DNA from: Temnothorax longispinosus
Taxonomy: Eukaryota; Arthropoda; Insecta; Hymenoptera; Formicidae
Direction: 5' to 3'
Assembly: GCF_030848805.1 (NCBI RefSeq)
Contig: NC_092364.1
Span: 11,247,650 to 11,311,649, forward strand
Length of the DNA: 64,000 nt
The translations under genes and the position numbers were made by a program. Below, piece by piece: positions 10,280 through 21,505 of this stretch (position 1 is its first letter; every line of letters begins with the position of its first letter). The notes under the pieces were generated by a model that had not been told where the DNA came from, made no database searches, and saw only the letters and a list, made by a program, of their open reading frames with translations.

Positions 10280-11524
10280 ATGACTCGAGGCAGCAGCGCG
10301 CGGCGCCGCAAGCTGTGCATTCGGCGCATGCAGGAAATGCATCAATATTCGATGCTCGCGGTAGACAACGTGGCCATGAGGCCAACCTTCCTTGTTCGGT
10401 ATCCGGCGGTAGCGCAATTAGTTCGGGATTTTGAGGAGGCCCACCTCCAAATAATCCAAGACGCTACGGATGAAGAATTCGCCCAAGAAGACGTGATACG
10501 TAATGACTTTGACACAATGCGGTTCGCGGTAATAGGGCGTTACGAAAGCTTTGTTCCCGCGCGGGAGACCGACGAATCCGCGCGGGGCGCGCCGCCGGCG
10601 CATCACTCCGCGATTAAATTACCGAAGATCGCCCTTCCTCAATTCAACGGTGATCTTGACAAATGGCCGTCGTTTATCGCGCTGTATAACCAGGCGATCC
10701 ACGAAAATCGCAGTCTGTCCGCGATCGAGAAATATCAATATTTGTTGGCCTCGCTATCGGGGGAGGCTCTCGGCGTAGTGCGAAACCTGCCATTGACCGC
10801 GGAAAATTACGAGATCGCGTATGATGCGCTTCGAGAGCGCTACCAGAATAGGCGCAAATTAGCGACGCAGTACTGGCGTTCGTTCGTACACGCCAAACCT
10901 TTGGTTGCGGATTCCGCCGAATCCCTCCGCGCGTTACTGGACGTGTTCACCGAGAACACGCGCGCCCTGAGTATGCTGGATTATCCTGTCGACGCGTGGG
11001 ACTTTATGCTGCTTAATCAGTTACTCGAAAAGCTCACTCCCACGCTCCGGGAGAAGTTCGAAGCGGCCCACATGACCGTGGAATCGCCGCGGTATGATCA
11101 ATTAACGAGATTTCTAGCGGGATACTGCACGGTTCTCGCGTCGGCATCCAACCCTTCGGCACAGTCGAGTAAAGCAAAACCTCAGCCGTCAACGAAAACC
11201 GCGTCGACTACTTCGCTCGTCGCTCAAAGCGCCGCGTGCCCAAAGTGCACGGAGCAGCATCTGCTGACTAAGTGCCCCGTTTTCCTTCAGCTCTCGGCCC
11301 AAGAACGGTATAGCTTCGCACGCGAACGGGGACTTTGTCTGAATTGCCTCCGCGCGGGCCATAACTGGAAGACTTGCCCTAGCCTTTGGACTTGCCGGTC
11401 CTGTCAGGCGAAGCACCACTCTCTCCTGCACTTCGAGCAGGCTAGCGTCCCGTCTCTCGCGACCGTTCTGGCGGTAACTCCGGTCGTCGACGTCGCGGCA
11501 CCGGAGAATACAGGCGGACACTAA
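10280..11524 (+). CDS. BEL/Pao Gag polyprotein
   Basis: Complete 414-codon frame from an ATG at 10280 to a stop at 11524. The middle (about residues 110-270) matches the BEL/Pao gag domain (DUF1759-type), with LPKIALPQFNGDLDKWPSF, IEKYQYLLASLSGEA and YDALRERYQNRRKLATQYW. About residues 320-390 carry the paired cysteine/histidine knuckles CPKCTEQHLLTKCPVF and GLCLNCLRAGHNWKTCPSLW, then CRSCQAKHHSLLH. Gag forms the particle and binds RNA. The frame ends shortly after the knuckles; the protease-pol frame that should follow is absent. Confidence 0.9.
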   Translation: MTRGSSARRRKLCIRRMQEMHQYSMLAVDNVAMRPTFLVRYPAVAQLVRDFEEAHLQIIQDATDEEFAQEDVIRNDFDTMRFAVIGRYESFVPARETDESARGAPPAHHSAIKLPKIALPQFNGDLDKWPSFIALYNQAIHENRSLSAIEKYQYLLASLSGEALGVVRNLPLTAENYEIAYDALRERYQNRRKLATQYWRSFVHAKPLVADSAESLRALLDVFTENTRALSMLDYPVDAWDFMLLNQLLEKLTPTLREKFEAAHMTVESPRYDQLTRFLAGYCTVLASASNPSAQSSKAKPQPSTKTASTTSLVAQSAACPKCTEQHLLTKCPVFLQLSAQERYSFARERGLCLNCLRAGHNWKTCPSLWTCRSCQAKHHSLLHFEQASVPSLATVLAVTPVVDVAAPENTGGH

Positions 11525-11539
11525 GCGAGCATTGCCTCG

Positions 11540-12680
11540 AGACATAATCGCGCGCCCGTCGCCACGCGTGATGTCTCTCGCCCGTTCGTCGCATGGGCAC
11601 GTTCGCGGCGACAATATGTGTAATTGAATGTGACAATATCCGTGTAATTGTAGTTCGTTTGGACGAGGTCGAGTCTTACACACTCACCCCGTCCCCGGGT
11701 CCCTTACGACTCATCGTGCACCGTCGAGTCACCATACACTCACGGTGCTTTTGGACACCGCCGTCTTGGCGCATCACCACTCGGGTGGCGCCGAACGGTA
11801 GGACCTCGTTACCGCCGTCTTGGCGTAGCACCATCGTTCTCCCGCTATCATGGAGGGCTTCGGGTGTCGCCAAACGGTCGGACCTTACTCGGAGGTCTTC
11901 GACTCCCGCCGTCTTGGCGTCTCACTATTGTTCCTCCCGCCATCACGGAGGGCTTAGGGTGTCGCCGAACGGTAGGACCTCGTTACCGCCGTCTTGGCGT
12001 AGCACCATCGTTCTCCCGCTATCACGGAGGGCTTCGGGTGTCGCCAAACGGTCGGACCTCATTCGGAGGTCTTCGACTCCCGCCGTCTTGGCGTCTCACT
12101 ATTGCTCCTCCCGCTATCACGGAGGGCTTAGGGTGTCGCCGAACGGCTGGACCTCATTCGGAAGTCACACATCGTCACGCGTGATGTCTCTCGTCCGCAC
12201 GTCGCATGAGCACAGTCGCGGCAAAGATATTCGCGTAATCGTAGCTCGTTGAACGAGGGCGAGGCCCTACACCCTCGCCCCGTTATCGTGCACCGTCGAG
12301 TCATCGTACACTCTCGGTGTCCGAGGACACCGCCGTCTTGGCGCGTCACCACTCGGGTGACGCCGAACGGTAGAACCGCATTACCGCCATCTTGGCGCGT
12401 CACCATTCGGGTGTCGCCAAACGGCCGGACCTCACTCGGAGGTCATAACCGGCGAGTCACCACACACTCCCGGTATCGTGGATATCTCCGTCTTGGCGAT
12501 CACCATGGTTCCTCCCGCTATCACGGAGGGCTACGGGTGTCGCCAAAACGGCCGGACCTCATTCGGAGGCCAAAATTTGCCGACGTCTTGGCGTAGGACT
12601 CGCGCTTCTCCCGCGATCACGGAGGGCTGCGGGTGCCGCCGGACGGCCAGACCTCCGCCGGAGGTCGTCAACAAATGTTG
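11540..12680. repeat. GC-rich repeat array replacing pol
   Basis: Imperfect repeats of CGCCGTCTTGGCG, TATCACGGAGGGCTTCGG and GTCGCCAAACGG-like blocks in units of about 100-180 bp. They are interspersed with two copies of the leader module (11567-11650, 12178-12245). All frames here are repeat-derived. The array occupies the place where protease, RT and RNase H should be. Confidence 0.8.
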
Positions 12681-12842
12681 CTCACACGCGCGCCCTATTA
12701 TCTCGATTCGCTTGACAAACTCATTAGCGCAATCATTCGGGTCGCGTCGTTGTCTCGCATCCATTTGTGTCCGACCCTTCGCTTTTCGCGGATTTTACAA
12801 ATCTACTCGTTCAAATCTCGTTACAATTAAGCAGATTCGTCG

Positions 12843-13285
12843 TTAGATAAAATTCGTAGGGTAATCGCGTATTTCATAAGGTTGCGACTCGATCCGGGGC
12901 CAAGCCGGTACCCGCGACCTTGGCCGTGGATCAACTCGAAGCGCATTCGGCGCTACTAGCGGTGGTAAAATTGGTTCAGCTGGGGTCCTTCGGTAGGGGG
13001 ATTGATCGATGGGGAACGGGAAGAGACTACCCAAGTCACTCAGCTAAATCGCTCCATTCCTGGACCCAACGGGACTTCTCAGGGTGGGCGGCAGACACAG
13101 CCACTAAAGACGACAACGCGTTCCCGTTGCGCTGGAAACGCGGCCGTGTAGAAACGCTACATTTCAGTAGCGATAGCGTCCCGCGTGTCGCCACGGTTCG
13201 GGTGGCGGACGGCTCGATCTCGCGTCCCCCGGTTAAGCTGCGCACCTTGCCGACGGGCACACCACGAGACGCGGACTCCGAGTAA
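12843..13285 (+). pseudogene. BEL/Pao pol C-terminal remnant (integrase tail)
   Basis: Two short frames recall the end of BEL/Pao pol. One has KPVPATLAVDQLEAHSALLA (RNase H-integrase linker style). The other, ending at 13285, reads NAFPLRWKRGRVETLHFSSD and then SISRPPVKLRTLPTG, the integrase C-terminal domain. The first part of the integrase is missing between them. An A-run and a G-rich stretch precede the 3' LTR. Confidence 0.75.
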
Positions 13286-13329
13286 AAAAAAAAAAAAAAA
13301 TACAAAGCATTGTATTTTGGTGGGCGGTA

Positions 13330-14036
13330 TGGTTGGCACTCGCCTGTATATATTAGATGTCCGTGTCATTAGTAATTGTTGTACTTATTAGTTGATAAGT
13401 TGCGCGTACAAGTAACGTACAAAATCGTATTTTTCGTGACTCGCGCGAGACGTTGGCGGATCGCGACAGATAGCAACACTCGCGCGACTCACCCGACTCG
13501 TGCTGCCCGCCCACGGGTGGCCCGCAATTATTTGGAACCATGAGTACTCGCTCCGGCCGCTATTCGCAGGTGCGCGAGCCAAGGAGTACCGTGGGAAGAT
13601 TCGCTGTTCAAACGTGGACTCGAGAACACACACTCGCCTTGCGCTCACACAGTTCGGAGTAACCGAGTGAACTCGCAATTTCGGAGCTCGACAAGTCGTC
13701 TCAGTAATCTCGGGCTTGAGTGCTTGCCTCTTGCACATGTGCCTGCTATATCGCCTGCTTGCCGTATTGCACGTTTTGCCTGCCTGCCTTCCGCGGCACG
13801 TGAGTGCCTGCACATCCTAGCCTGCTGCACGCCTTCCGCTCTCCATCACCACAGGGAGGACCGGACGCCACGAGGCCACCACAAGACCATCGGGCAACGA
13901 TACGGTGAGTCGCTTTTCGCTTGCTTTCGCTTTATTCGCCTAATTAAACTTGTGAGGGGATTGCCCCTCTGGTCCTTCGAACCGCGAAATCTCATCGACC
14001 CATCGCAAATCCGGGGCGATTAACACCCCCCGAGCA
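13330..14036 (+). repeat. 3' LTR of BEL/Pao element 1
   Basis: 707 bp, TGGTTGGCACTCGCC to CCCCGAGCA, almost identical to 8731-9438. Followed by the target duplication TACAGTG. Confidence 0.92.
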
Positions 14037-14249
14037 TACAGTGTGTGAATTGTGTAAACAAACTGTTTTTCACAAGGGTAAATTAATAAAGTCCTTTATT
14101 GATTTATTTATTATTGGTTTTTGTAGTTATTTTTATGTTTCGCTAGAAATAAACTAAAACAAAACAAACTATGTGTGATGAATAATCTTAATATTGAAAT
14201 TGTTTTTTTTTATTTTCACATATCTATGATACATATGTGACGAATGTCC

Positions 14250-14580
14250 AAATTTGATTCATACTCATAGCACTCGAATTTCAAATAATTATAGGGATTT
14301 AATAAAGTTCCAAACACTTCCTTATATTTTACCACAAAAGGGATTAATAAAAAGTAAAGTTAAATGGAAACCGTCTGTCGTAGAGACTCAAATAGCATTC
14401 ATTTCGGTTGTAAAGGAAAGTTTCAGTTTTATGAAATAGAAATATTTACTTGGTTTGTGTAGACTACGCGCTGAGGATGACCCAAAAAAAGGGTCAAAAC
14501 GTACGTAATTTTGTGATTTACACTTTAATCGTAATGTATTGACATGTAATAAATTTTAGCGATTGTAACCACGCTTGGCT
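14250..14580 (+). mobile_element. Possible Penelope terminal remnant
   Basis: GCTGAGGATGACCC, an A-rich loop and GGGTCAAAACGTACGTAA (about 14470-14506) have the layout of a Penelope terminal hammerhead, with G12 apparently changed to A. A short frame upstream (14254-14439) has no recognisable domain. No RT is nearby, so this would be only an end fragment. Confidence 0.35.
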
Positions 14581-14615
14581 CTTATTGCCTGTTTAATTCT
14601 AATATTTACTTAGTT

Positions 14616-15471
14616 AGTTAGTTTGAGCTTCTTTATTACCCCAAAGGGGTCCAAAAGGGCGTTTTGTAGGGACGTACCCAACCCTGTACATATATCCCTG
14701 CCATAGGCTCATCGGCGTTTTTCAGGGACGTACCCAACCCTTTACAACTAGAGTATCAACCATCAAAATACAAAACTTATCAAAATGCAAAAATCAAAAT
14801 AAAATAAACTCTAAAAAAAAAATCAATAAACAGTACATCAGTCTTGCTGCGATCGCTATCGGCGTTTTTCCGGGACGTACCCAACCCTTTACAAAACTTT
14901 AGTATGTAAACTCTCATAAAGCTAAACAAAAATCAACATCAGTCTTGCTGCGAATCGCTATTTGGAGAGCCAGGGGCCGCAACACGTGACGCAGTTTGGT
15001 CCCTCTGCGCGTGATTCACCCGAGTCCGAGCCGCCCGTTCTGCGTGTCGCTCCACGGCGCCTCCACGTTCTCCGTGCGCCTATCAGCGGCGCGCAGCCGC
15101 CGCGGCAGCGCACTCAATGCCCCGCCGCGGATATTATGTTATTTGTAACGTCCGCAGACCTTCTTCAACAACGCGCGCGACCGAGCACTTAGGGAATAGC
15201 TGTGCGCTGTGTATTGGTTTTTCATCGCTGGTTTTCTCCTTCTCTTTCCCATCTCCGTTCGCGCTCGCGTCTTCGGTCTTTCCCGTGTGTTTCGGTCGCT
15301 CCTTTTAGCCTTATACAACCATTATTCGGATCGCCGTCGCCGCCACGGCACGCATCCGCCTACGCCCGGGCCAGTGGTGAACCGCGCCCCCTCAACCGGG
15401 CGGTTCTTCGCTCCTCGGACCCCCGCTGCCCGCTCGCGTCCCGCCGTATTCCCCTGGTCTCCTCTTCCTTC
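14616..15471 (-). other. LINE 3' region with short repeats
   Basis: Non-coding 3' part. The block GGGACGTACCCAACCCT occurs three times (near 14669, 14727 and 14872), partly with a preceding GGCGTTTTTC. The part from 14950 to 15190 is GC-rich. The end next to the target duplication is a short TAGT-type repeat (ACTA on the element strand), as in several LINE clades. Confidence 0.6.
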
Positions 15472-15791
15472 TTACTCGGCCTTTGTTTTTTCCTTTTCTT
15501 CTTCCGTCTCCATTAGTAGGCTCTTTTCTAGCTCGCTTGCTATCTCATCCTCTTCTGATCCTTTTGTTCTTCCATCATCTTCTCCCCTCTTCTCCTTTCT
15601 CCTCTTCTTCTCTTCTCCCTCTCTAATTCTTCTTTCTACGGATTTGTCTTCGTCCATCTTAACCTTTAGTCTGCTCCCTGCCCTCCTCCTCGCCTCTAAT
15701 ACTCTCCATTTCTCCTCTTCACTTCCCAGCCTCACCAGCATCGTGAGCCATTCTCCTCTCAGCCCTAATACGCTCACTTCCTTCTTTTCTA
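15472..15791 (-). pseudogene. LINE second ORF1-like frame, downstream half
   Basis: Minus-strand frame containing KVEKKEVSVLGLRGEWLTML and RLGSEEEKWRVLEARRRAG, then a charged tail. This matches the second half of an RRM-type ORF1 protein (the part beginning at a beta strand with conserved G..E..MLVRLGS). Its first half is at 21078-21499, beyond the P element; the two were joined before the P insertion, since the 8-bp target duplication falls inside the frame. Confidence 0.7.
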
Positions 15792-15799
15792 CCTTTAAC

Positions 15800-15994
15800 C
15801 ACGGTCTTACATACAGGTCTGGACACTCGCTCAATTTTCAGTAGTGGGGGTAGGTCGCAGATAGTCGCCAAAAATTGTTTGTCTCTTGGCCGCGAGAGTC
15901 GCTGCGGTAGGGTAGTAAACAGAGATAGAAATATAGTCGCTCTCTGTCTCTCTTACATAACTGTACATAACCACATAACGTAGCTTGCCTAGCA
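15800..15994. repeat. P element terminal inverted repeat, left
   Basis: Matches the reverse complement of 20884-21069 almost base for base, except for an internal stretch where GCTCAATTTTCAGTA (about 15829-15843) replaces a shorter CTATG on the other side. Confidence 0.93.
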
Positions 15995-16723
15995 GTTCAT
16001 TAGTAAAGTATTTTTTGTAGGTGATATAAGACCGTGGGTGATATGCAAGGATATTCAGGAAAGAAAAATAAGTCCATTTTATTAAAATTTTCGTTGCAAA
16101 TACTTTATTGATTCGTCAGTTTCGACAATTTTTTTTGTACGACGAATTGCTTTCTCATTTTTAAATTCTCTTGGTGAGCGTTCTGTCGCATCCTTAATCG
16201 GATATAATAAATTATCGCGTACGAAAGCACCTCGGAAGCATGATATTTACAAGAAAAGGTAAAGCTGTAGGTCTCGAGGACTTCTTAAAGCGTTTGATCG
16301 AACACGTCAATCGAAGATGAATATTTTGCAAATATTTCTTCTACATAGCGGATGAGATGAAAAAAATGTAAATTCGCGTGAATTAAACCGCCTCGGGATT
16401 TCAGTTGAACTAGTTGACTGACAGAAGAGGTGCAACTGGAGTTCAATCTGACCGCTCCTACACAAGTCGCGCACGATTGATATCGCTTAAGTATCTGTTT
16501 ACACAAATAACCTGAAAGTGTAATGTTATGCAGTTAGTGTTAGTTAAAGATTTGAAAAAATAGGCCGAGCTCTTCGTATAGAGCTCTACAGAGCTCTATA
16601 TGAAGTACCTATAAACAAGCACAACAAACAAAGCATGGCAGAAAATTAATAGAAAATTAAGCAGTGTTGTTAGTATGCGTGGATCCAAAGGTTTTAGTGT
16701 AAAGCGGAAAAACTTTGTTAAAA
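15995..16723 (-). other. P element 3' untranslated region
   Basis: AT-rich sequence between the transposase stop (16724) and the left inverted repeat. It includes a GAGCTC-rich palindrome at about 16568-16599. The small ORF at 16285-16506 has no recognisable domain. Confidence 0.5.
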
Positions 16724-19700
16724 TTAAAAACCTGTAACATAATAAATTATGCAATCTAGAATAGGGGATAGATCATAATCGTGGGCAGTAATGGGATCGT
16801 TGTCCTCAATGAGATCGTCGGCCTCCCAATCTTCGTACTCCAAGACTGTGTCAAGTTTTTTCTGAATCTCTCGAAGATACATAGAACTTTTGGCCTCACC
16901 TTTTTCACCGAACACGGCTTTTAAATCGCTGATTTTAATCAAATTTGATGGCAATCTATCTTCAAATACAGTGCAATTGCTAAATTTCGGAGGTTTGATT
17001 ACGCTGTATACGGACAAAAGCTTGTAAAGCTGGAGGAATGTCGGGCAGTTCGGGTGATCGTTACATCCCGCAGACTGGCATATCGTGCCAAAGAATTTCT
17101 GAAACAGATAAGTAGTGTACGTTTAAGATGTATAAAATACCAACTAGCAGAACCAATTCTATAAGATTGTGTACATATGTTGAAAGCTTGCTCATAATTC
17201 ATCGAATATAAAAGTACCTCTAAATTGTCTTGGTTAACTTTTCCAGTCAACAAGTAGTCGAAGTTAAATTTCTCGATAAGATAGCGGCACATATGTAGCG
17301 TAGATTGTAGCGTTATCCGAAGCCCTCTCGATGTTGTAGTAGTGAGAAACTCGTTGGGTTTGATTTCTTTTTTCATCATTGCAGTTTCCCAGTTGTTCAG
17401 CCATTGCAACGAATCCTCCAACACCTAATGCAAAATATTTGGAAGAATGTGTATAATAATTATTATGTGCAGTTTGTATAATAAATGACCCTATATCATA
17501 AATAACTATATATACTATGCGTATGGAGTTCATTATATTCTTAAGATAGAAACGAATAAACTATAATTTAGTCATTATTTTACCTTGAAGTCATTACATT
17601 CCGGCGTAAGTCCTTGATTTGGCAATTTGCGATTAAGTGCGTCGAACATGTCGTTTACTTGTTTGCAAAATGCAATCGTCGCTTCGCATCCGGCAAGGGC
17701 TTTACAGTTATGCGACAAGTAGAACGCTAACCCTTGCGCGACAGAGTTGCTAAAGATCTAGAAGACACAAAGTATTTTTAGGAATATAAAGCAGAAACAC
17801 AACAAACATGTTTCTTTCTTGTCGAACTAATCACATGTACATATACCTGGGTCGCTAATCGAACGCGCATTTTTGATGCGTTATCCATGTGTACATACAT
17901 GTCGCTCCGTTATTTTTGGACATGCACGGGCATTTCCTGGATGGCTTTTATCGAGCTCATACAACGTCTCGAAATATTGCCAACAAATGTAGTTCTCCGT
18001 GGAATTGAGCTATAAAAGAGTAAGAATATATGTAATAGACTAGTTATTATGACGTTGTCAATAGTAGTATGTATCAGTTATTAGAGGGTCAATCCACTAG
18101 TTCCTCAATTTTTACATGTTTTTTTTTAAAGCATAATAAGTATAAATAAAAAATTACCCGCAGTTTCTTTTGGTTCAACAGCCGATTTCGTATGTTCTTA
18201 ATCACATGCGGCGTGACGGAGAAAACGAACACTTTTCTTTCATCGTCTGAAGGATGAGTGAACCATGTCTTGGTGTTTTGCATCGTACCCCTAACATCCA
18301 GAAGCGACCACATCTTCTGGTTTGTTGCAGCACCATCAGCAATAACACCGTGAATTGTCGCTCCGCACTTCTCCAGATAGATAATTCCTTTTACAATTAG
18401 CTTAGCGAGCTCTTCTCCTTTAACTGGATTTTTTGAGGCAAAAACTGCGATTGGCTGCGTGTAAGTATCGGCAAGAGATTGAAACATTACAACGAGACCA
18501 TGCGTTGCCTGTTCGCTTATGTCCGAAGATCGCAGCCCGTCGTCGTCCAAATCTGTCAAGCCGACATAAGTCAAATTCTTGGAACACACGGCTACAGATT
18601 TCCGTAGATTGATTTCATCGAGCAGCAGTACGCCGTGTCGTTGCAGAGGAGTTTTTGTAGCAAGATGTTTTTTAAGTAATTCTGCAAACCGTTCGTCAAA
18701 GCCGCATTTCATATCAATTAATGATAAATACCTGCGTATCGATTTTAAGCATGGTAGTGGCAGAATATTGTTTTTCCGCAGGAACTGATAGTATCCCGGG
18801 GATCGGATGTTCATCAGCATACACAACATCATCCAGTCCTCTCTGTAACGTCGACCCTTGGTGTCTTTCTTGCTCGCTGCGGCTACGATTTCTTTCAGTG
18901 CCAATTGTTGAGCAGCTGGAACGTTTAATGCAGAGCATTTCTCATCTAAAGTTGCCTCTTGCATATTAGCTATTTGTTCTTCTTGTTTTTTTAGACAGCT
19001 CATCAGATGTTTCTCGCGTTCTTTAGCTCAATTTTGTTGACATTTTTGACGTCGGCATTTTAATCGCAGCGCTACGAGGTTACGACGCTCTATGGAATTC
19101 GAAGCACCGATGTTTCTTAGAAAAATTCCATTTTTCTTACGATTTTTATTCCGTGTTATTAAGCCCTGTATGCGCTTCCTCATTTTCATACAGCTATCGC
19201 ATCTTCGTTTTTTGAAGAGAAGACTGCAGTCTTTGCTGCGCCACTGTTGAATGCCGTCTTGAAATACGGTATCAGCTCGAAGAAGATCGATATTAACTTC
19301 GCCGAGGCCACTGCAAACGTTCATCTCCTTAAATTTGTTCAAGACGTTTGGAAGCGTTTCGATTCCTTCCAAAGTTTCGTTAAGATTTGCTTTTTGTGAG
19401 TCAACGTCCCGTCCGTAAACGTAAAATTGAAGTTTTCTATCCGAGTCGAGAATGACGCATTTTTGTGATACCGGCAAACGCTTTTCATTCTTGACTGGCG
19501 TTATCATGTAGGTAAATATAATAATTCTTCCGTTTGTAGCAGGTGCCTTGCTAACGCTCCAATATTCAGGTAATTTGCTACAAATCTCTTGATAGGTACG
19601 ACCACTTTCGTTTTCTACATCTACAATGAAGCAAGTACTATTGATAAAAAATCCGTATAAATTTATTTTTCTTTTTCAGATTTTTAGCTGATCAAATGAA

Positions 19701-20758
19701 TGTATTTTACTAGTGAAGGTAAGTATCTCAGTATTAATTACAATTATTTATCTATCGTTTTTTTTTTCAGATTTTGCAGTTTATCCATGGGTTTAATTTA
19801 TAATTTATCTTCTTTCAAGAAGTTTTTGTCTCGATTTATAAGCATAAGTGTTAAATGATTCACACTTATGAGTCATTAAAGACTCATCTCAGTAACTTAC
19901 ATTTCCTTGTGGTAACGGATGTATATATGTCGATTGGTTCCTCAAGTGCTACCGGTCCTGTCACCAGAGGATCAGTATCTGTAAGTTCCATCGGTGAAAC
20001 CAATTCGGCGCCATCCACAATTGGCAACACAAAACTGCAGCTGGTAGCTGTAATATTAAAAGAATTAAATATTGTAATTACTATACATTCTATTATATTT
20101 TTTAAGTTGTAAAATAAATACTTGGTTCAGCAGAGGACTCCTTGATCGAAGAGCCAATAAGCTGAACCGAATCGTTCATGAAGCCAGCGGACTCGCCAGA
20201 AATGCTCCATTGCCTTGTAGCACTTGAAGACGCGGCAGATTCCATTGATGGATCTATCGAATCGTGTGCGATTTGGACGGACTCCTCAACTGACGACTTT
20301 CCAACAGAGTTAACGACATCATCAATCGTAACTTTTTTTGGAGCTAAATGACCGAAATATTCAGTCGATGGGACAACGCAATCCTTTGCTGTAGAAAGGT
20401 CATCAAACTTTGATGGAACAGCAAACTTACTGAGCTGAGGGTACTTGTATGGTTCCTTCAATATAACACATGTAATATGAGATCGCATCCTGTTTGCACA
20501 TGTACAATTTGTTCAATATAAACTTACCTGAGCGATAATCCGACCATTCGAGTCTCGTTTGATCCATTCACGGATTATATCTTCCTCTTTAAAATGTTTG
20601 TCGCAAACTACGTGTGTCGGCTTTAGTGTAACAATGCCCGGAATAGCTGTTACCCATTGTTTGTACCGATTGGCGTCTTTTGGTACGCGAAACACTGAGC
20701 GTTTTGAAGTCTCACAGTACACAAACTTACAATTCGGCACGACGCACGACTTAGGCAT
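16724..20758 (-). pseudogene. P-element transposase gene, 8 exons, THAP domain
   Basis: Exons inferred from splice sites and frame (minus strand): 20758-20528, 20455-20122, 20047-19901, 19620-18158, 18009-17847, 17757-17584, 17424-17218, 17098-16724. All junction phases agree except for one extra base in exon 5. The N-terminus MPKSCVVPNCKF with a later HVVCDKHF is a C2CH THAP zinc finger that binds the element ends. Exon 4 holds LLLDEINLRKSV and GVIADGAATNQKMWSLLD, the P-type RNase-H-like core. Exons 5-8 hold WQYFETLYELDKSH, CPKITERHV and KFFGTICQSAG, the usual C-terminal blocks. A TGA (19028-19030) interrupts exon 4 in frame, and exon 5 has a one-base frameshift near 17880-17900. Uninterrupted, the product would be about 1030 residues. 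Confidence 0.85.
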
Positions 20759-20883
20759 TTTCACATACAACTTTAATATACTGTAGGATATGTTCTCAAA
20801 AATGTTTCTGGACGAAACACGTCCGAACACGTTCACGTTTCGATGAGACTCGGTCACTCTTTCAACTCTTTCTATATCTTCGA

Positions 20884-21069
20884 TAGCAAGCTACGCTACG
20901 TTATGTGGTTATGTACAATTATGTAAGAGAGACAGAGAGCGACTATATTTCTATCTCTGTTTACTACCCTACCGCAGCGACTCTCGCGGCCAAGAGACAA
21001 ACAATTTTTGGCGACTATCTGCGACCTACCCCCACCATAGGAGTGTCCAGACCTGTATGTAAGACCGTG
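20884..21069. repeat. P element terminal inverted repeat, right
   Basis: Partner of 15800-15994. The outermost 29 bases are identical between the two ends. Confidence 0.93.
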
Positions 21070-21077
21070 CCTTTAAC

Positions 21078-21499
21078 TTCAGTTCCTACGAGAGCAGTTA
21101 CCTCACCTTCTCCCAATTCGTTCCCTTTCCCATCCATCTGTTCCTCTCTATCCTTATTATTATGTTTTTCCTCCTTCTCTCGTCATTCCTCTCATCGTCG
21201 TCGGACCACCATTTCATTTCGTCTTGCCTGCCCCTGTTCTCTGCGCTTTCGTCCCTCTTCCTTTTACCCGCGCCCATTTCTAGCTTGCGTATTTTTCTCT
21301 TCAGGCTCTTGATCTCCTCTCTCTGGTCCTTTATTTCCTCTTTCAGTTCTCTCAGTGTTTCCTTTGCTTGATCCCTTATCATTTTCTCCAGCATCTCTCT
21401 TTCTACTGTCACCTTCGCTCTGAATTCCATTCCTTCCTTTTGTCCTGTGCTCCCCTTTTCTTTGACCTTATCTGAAATTAAATAAATTTTCTTAGCCAT
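21078..21499 (-). pseudogene. LINE second ORF1-like frame, upstream half
   Basis: Starts with an ATG at 21499, only 7 bp after the ORF2 stop, reading MAKKIYLISDKVKEKGS. A long coiled-coil-like segment follows (EMLEKMIRDQAKETLRELKE and KSLKRKIRKLEM), then ERRRKNIIIRIERN, the first strand of an L1-type ORF1 RRM. Two in-frame stops occur near 21090-21110 before the P insertion. The second half is at 15472-15791. A gag-like RNA-binding protein after the RT is unusual for a LINE. Confidence 0.7.
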
Positions 21500-21505
21500 C
21501 TTTTC

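Larger units (their letters stand above)
8731..14036 (+). mobile_element. BEL/Pao LTR retrotransposon, pol mostly lost
   Basis: Two nearly identical LTRs (8731-9438 and 13330-14036) flank a tRNA-Tyr-type primer-binding site, a long leader, an intact gag frame and the last part of pol. TACAGTG occurs directly before the left LTR (8724-8730) and after the right LTR (14037-14043), a target duplication of at least 5-6 bp. Protease, RT, RNase H and most of integrase are missing, and a GC-rich repeat array occupies their place. The element cannot move on its own but could be packaged by a relative. Another LTR of the family is at 27199-27907. Confidence 0.9.
15800..21069 (-). mobile_element. P-superfamily DNA transposon with THAP transposase
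   Basis: A complete element of 5270 bp flanked by an 8-bp direct repeat CCTTTAAC (15792-15799 and 21070-21077), the duplication length of P elements. Both ends begin CACGGTCTTACATACAGGTC. The inverted repeats extend to about 190 bp, much longer than the 31 bp of the Drosophila P element. The minus-strand gene has eight exons with consensus splice sites and encodes a THAP zinc finger and a P-type transposase. Only one in-frame stop and one frameshift are visible. It is inserted in the ORF1-like frame of the LINE. Confidence 0.93.

Noticed and set aside
11593..12846. Frames rich in PPSWR and SPNGRTS repeats
   Set aside because: Translations of the GCCGTCTTGGCG repeat array, open in several frames at once.
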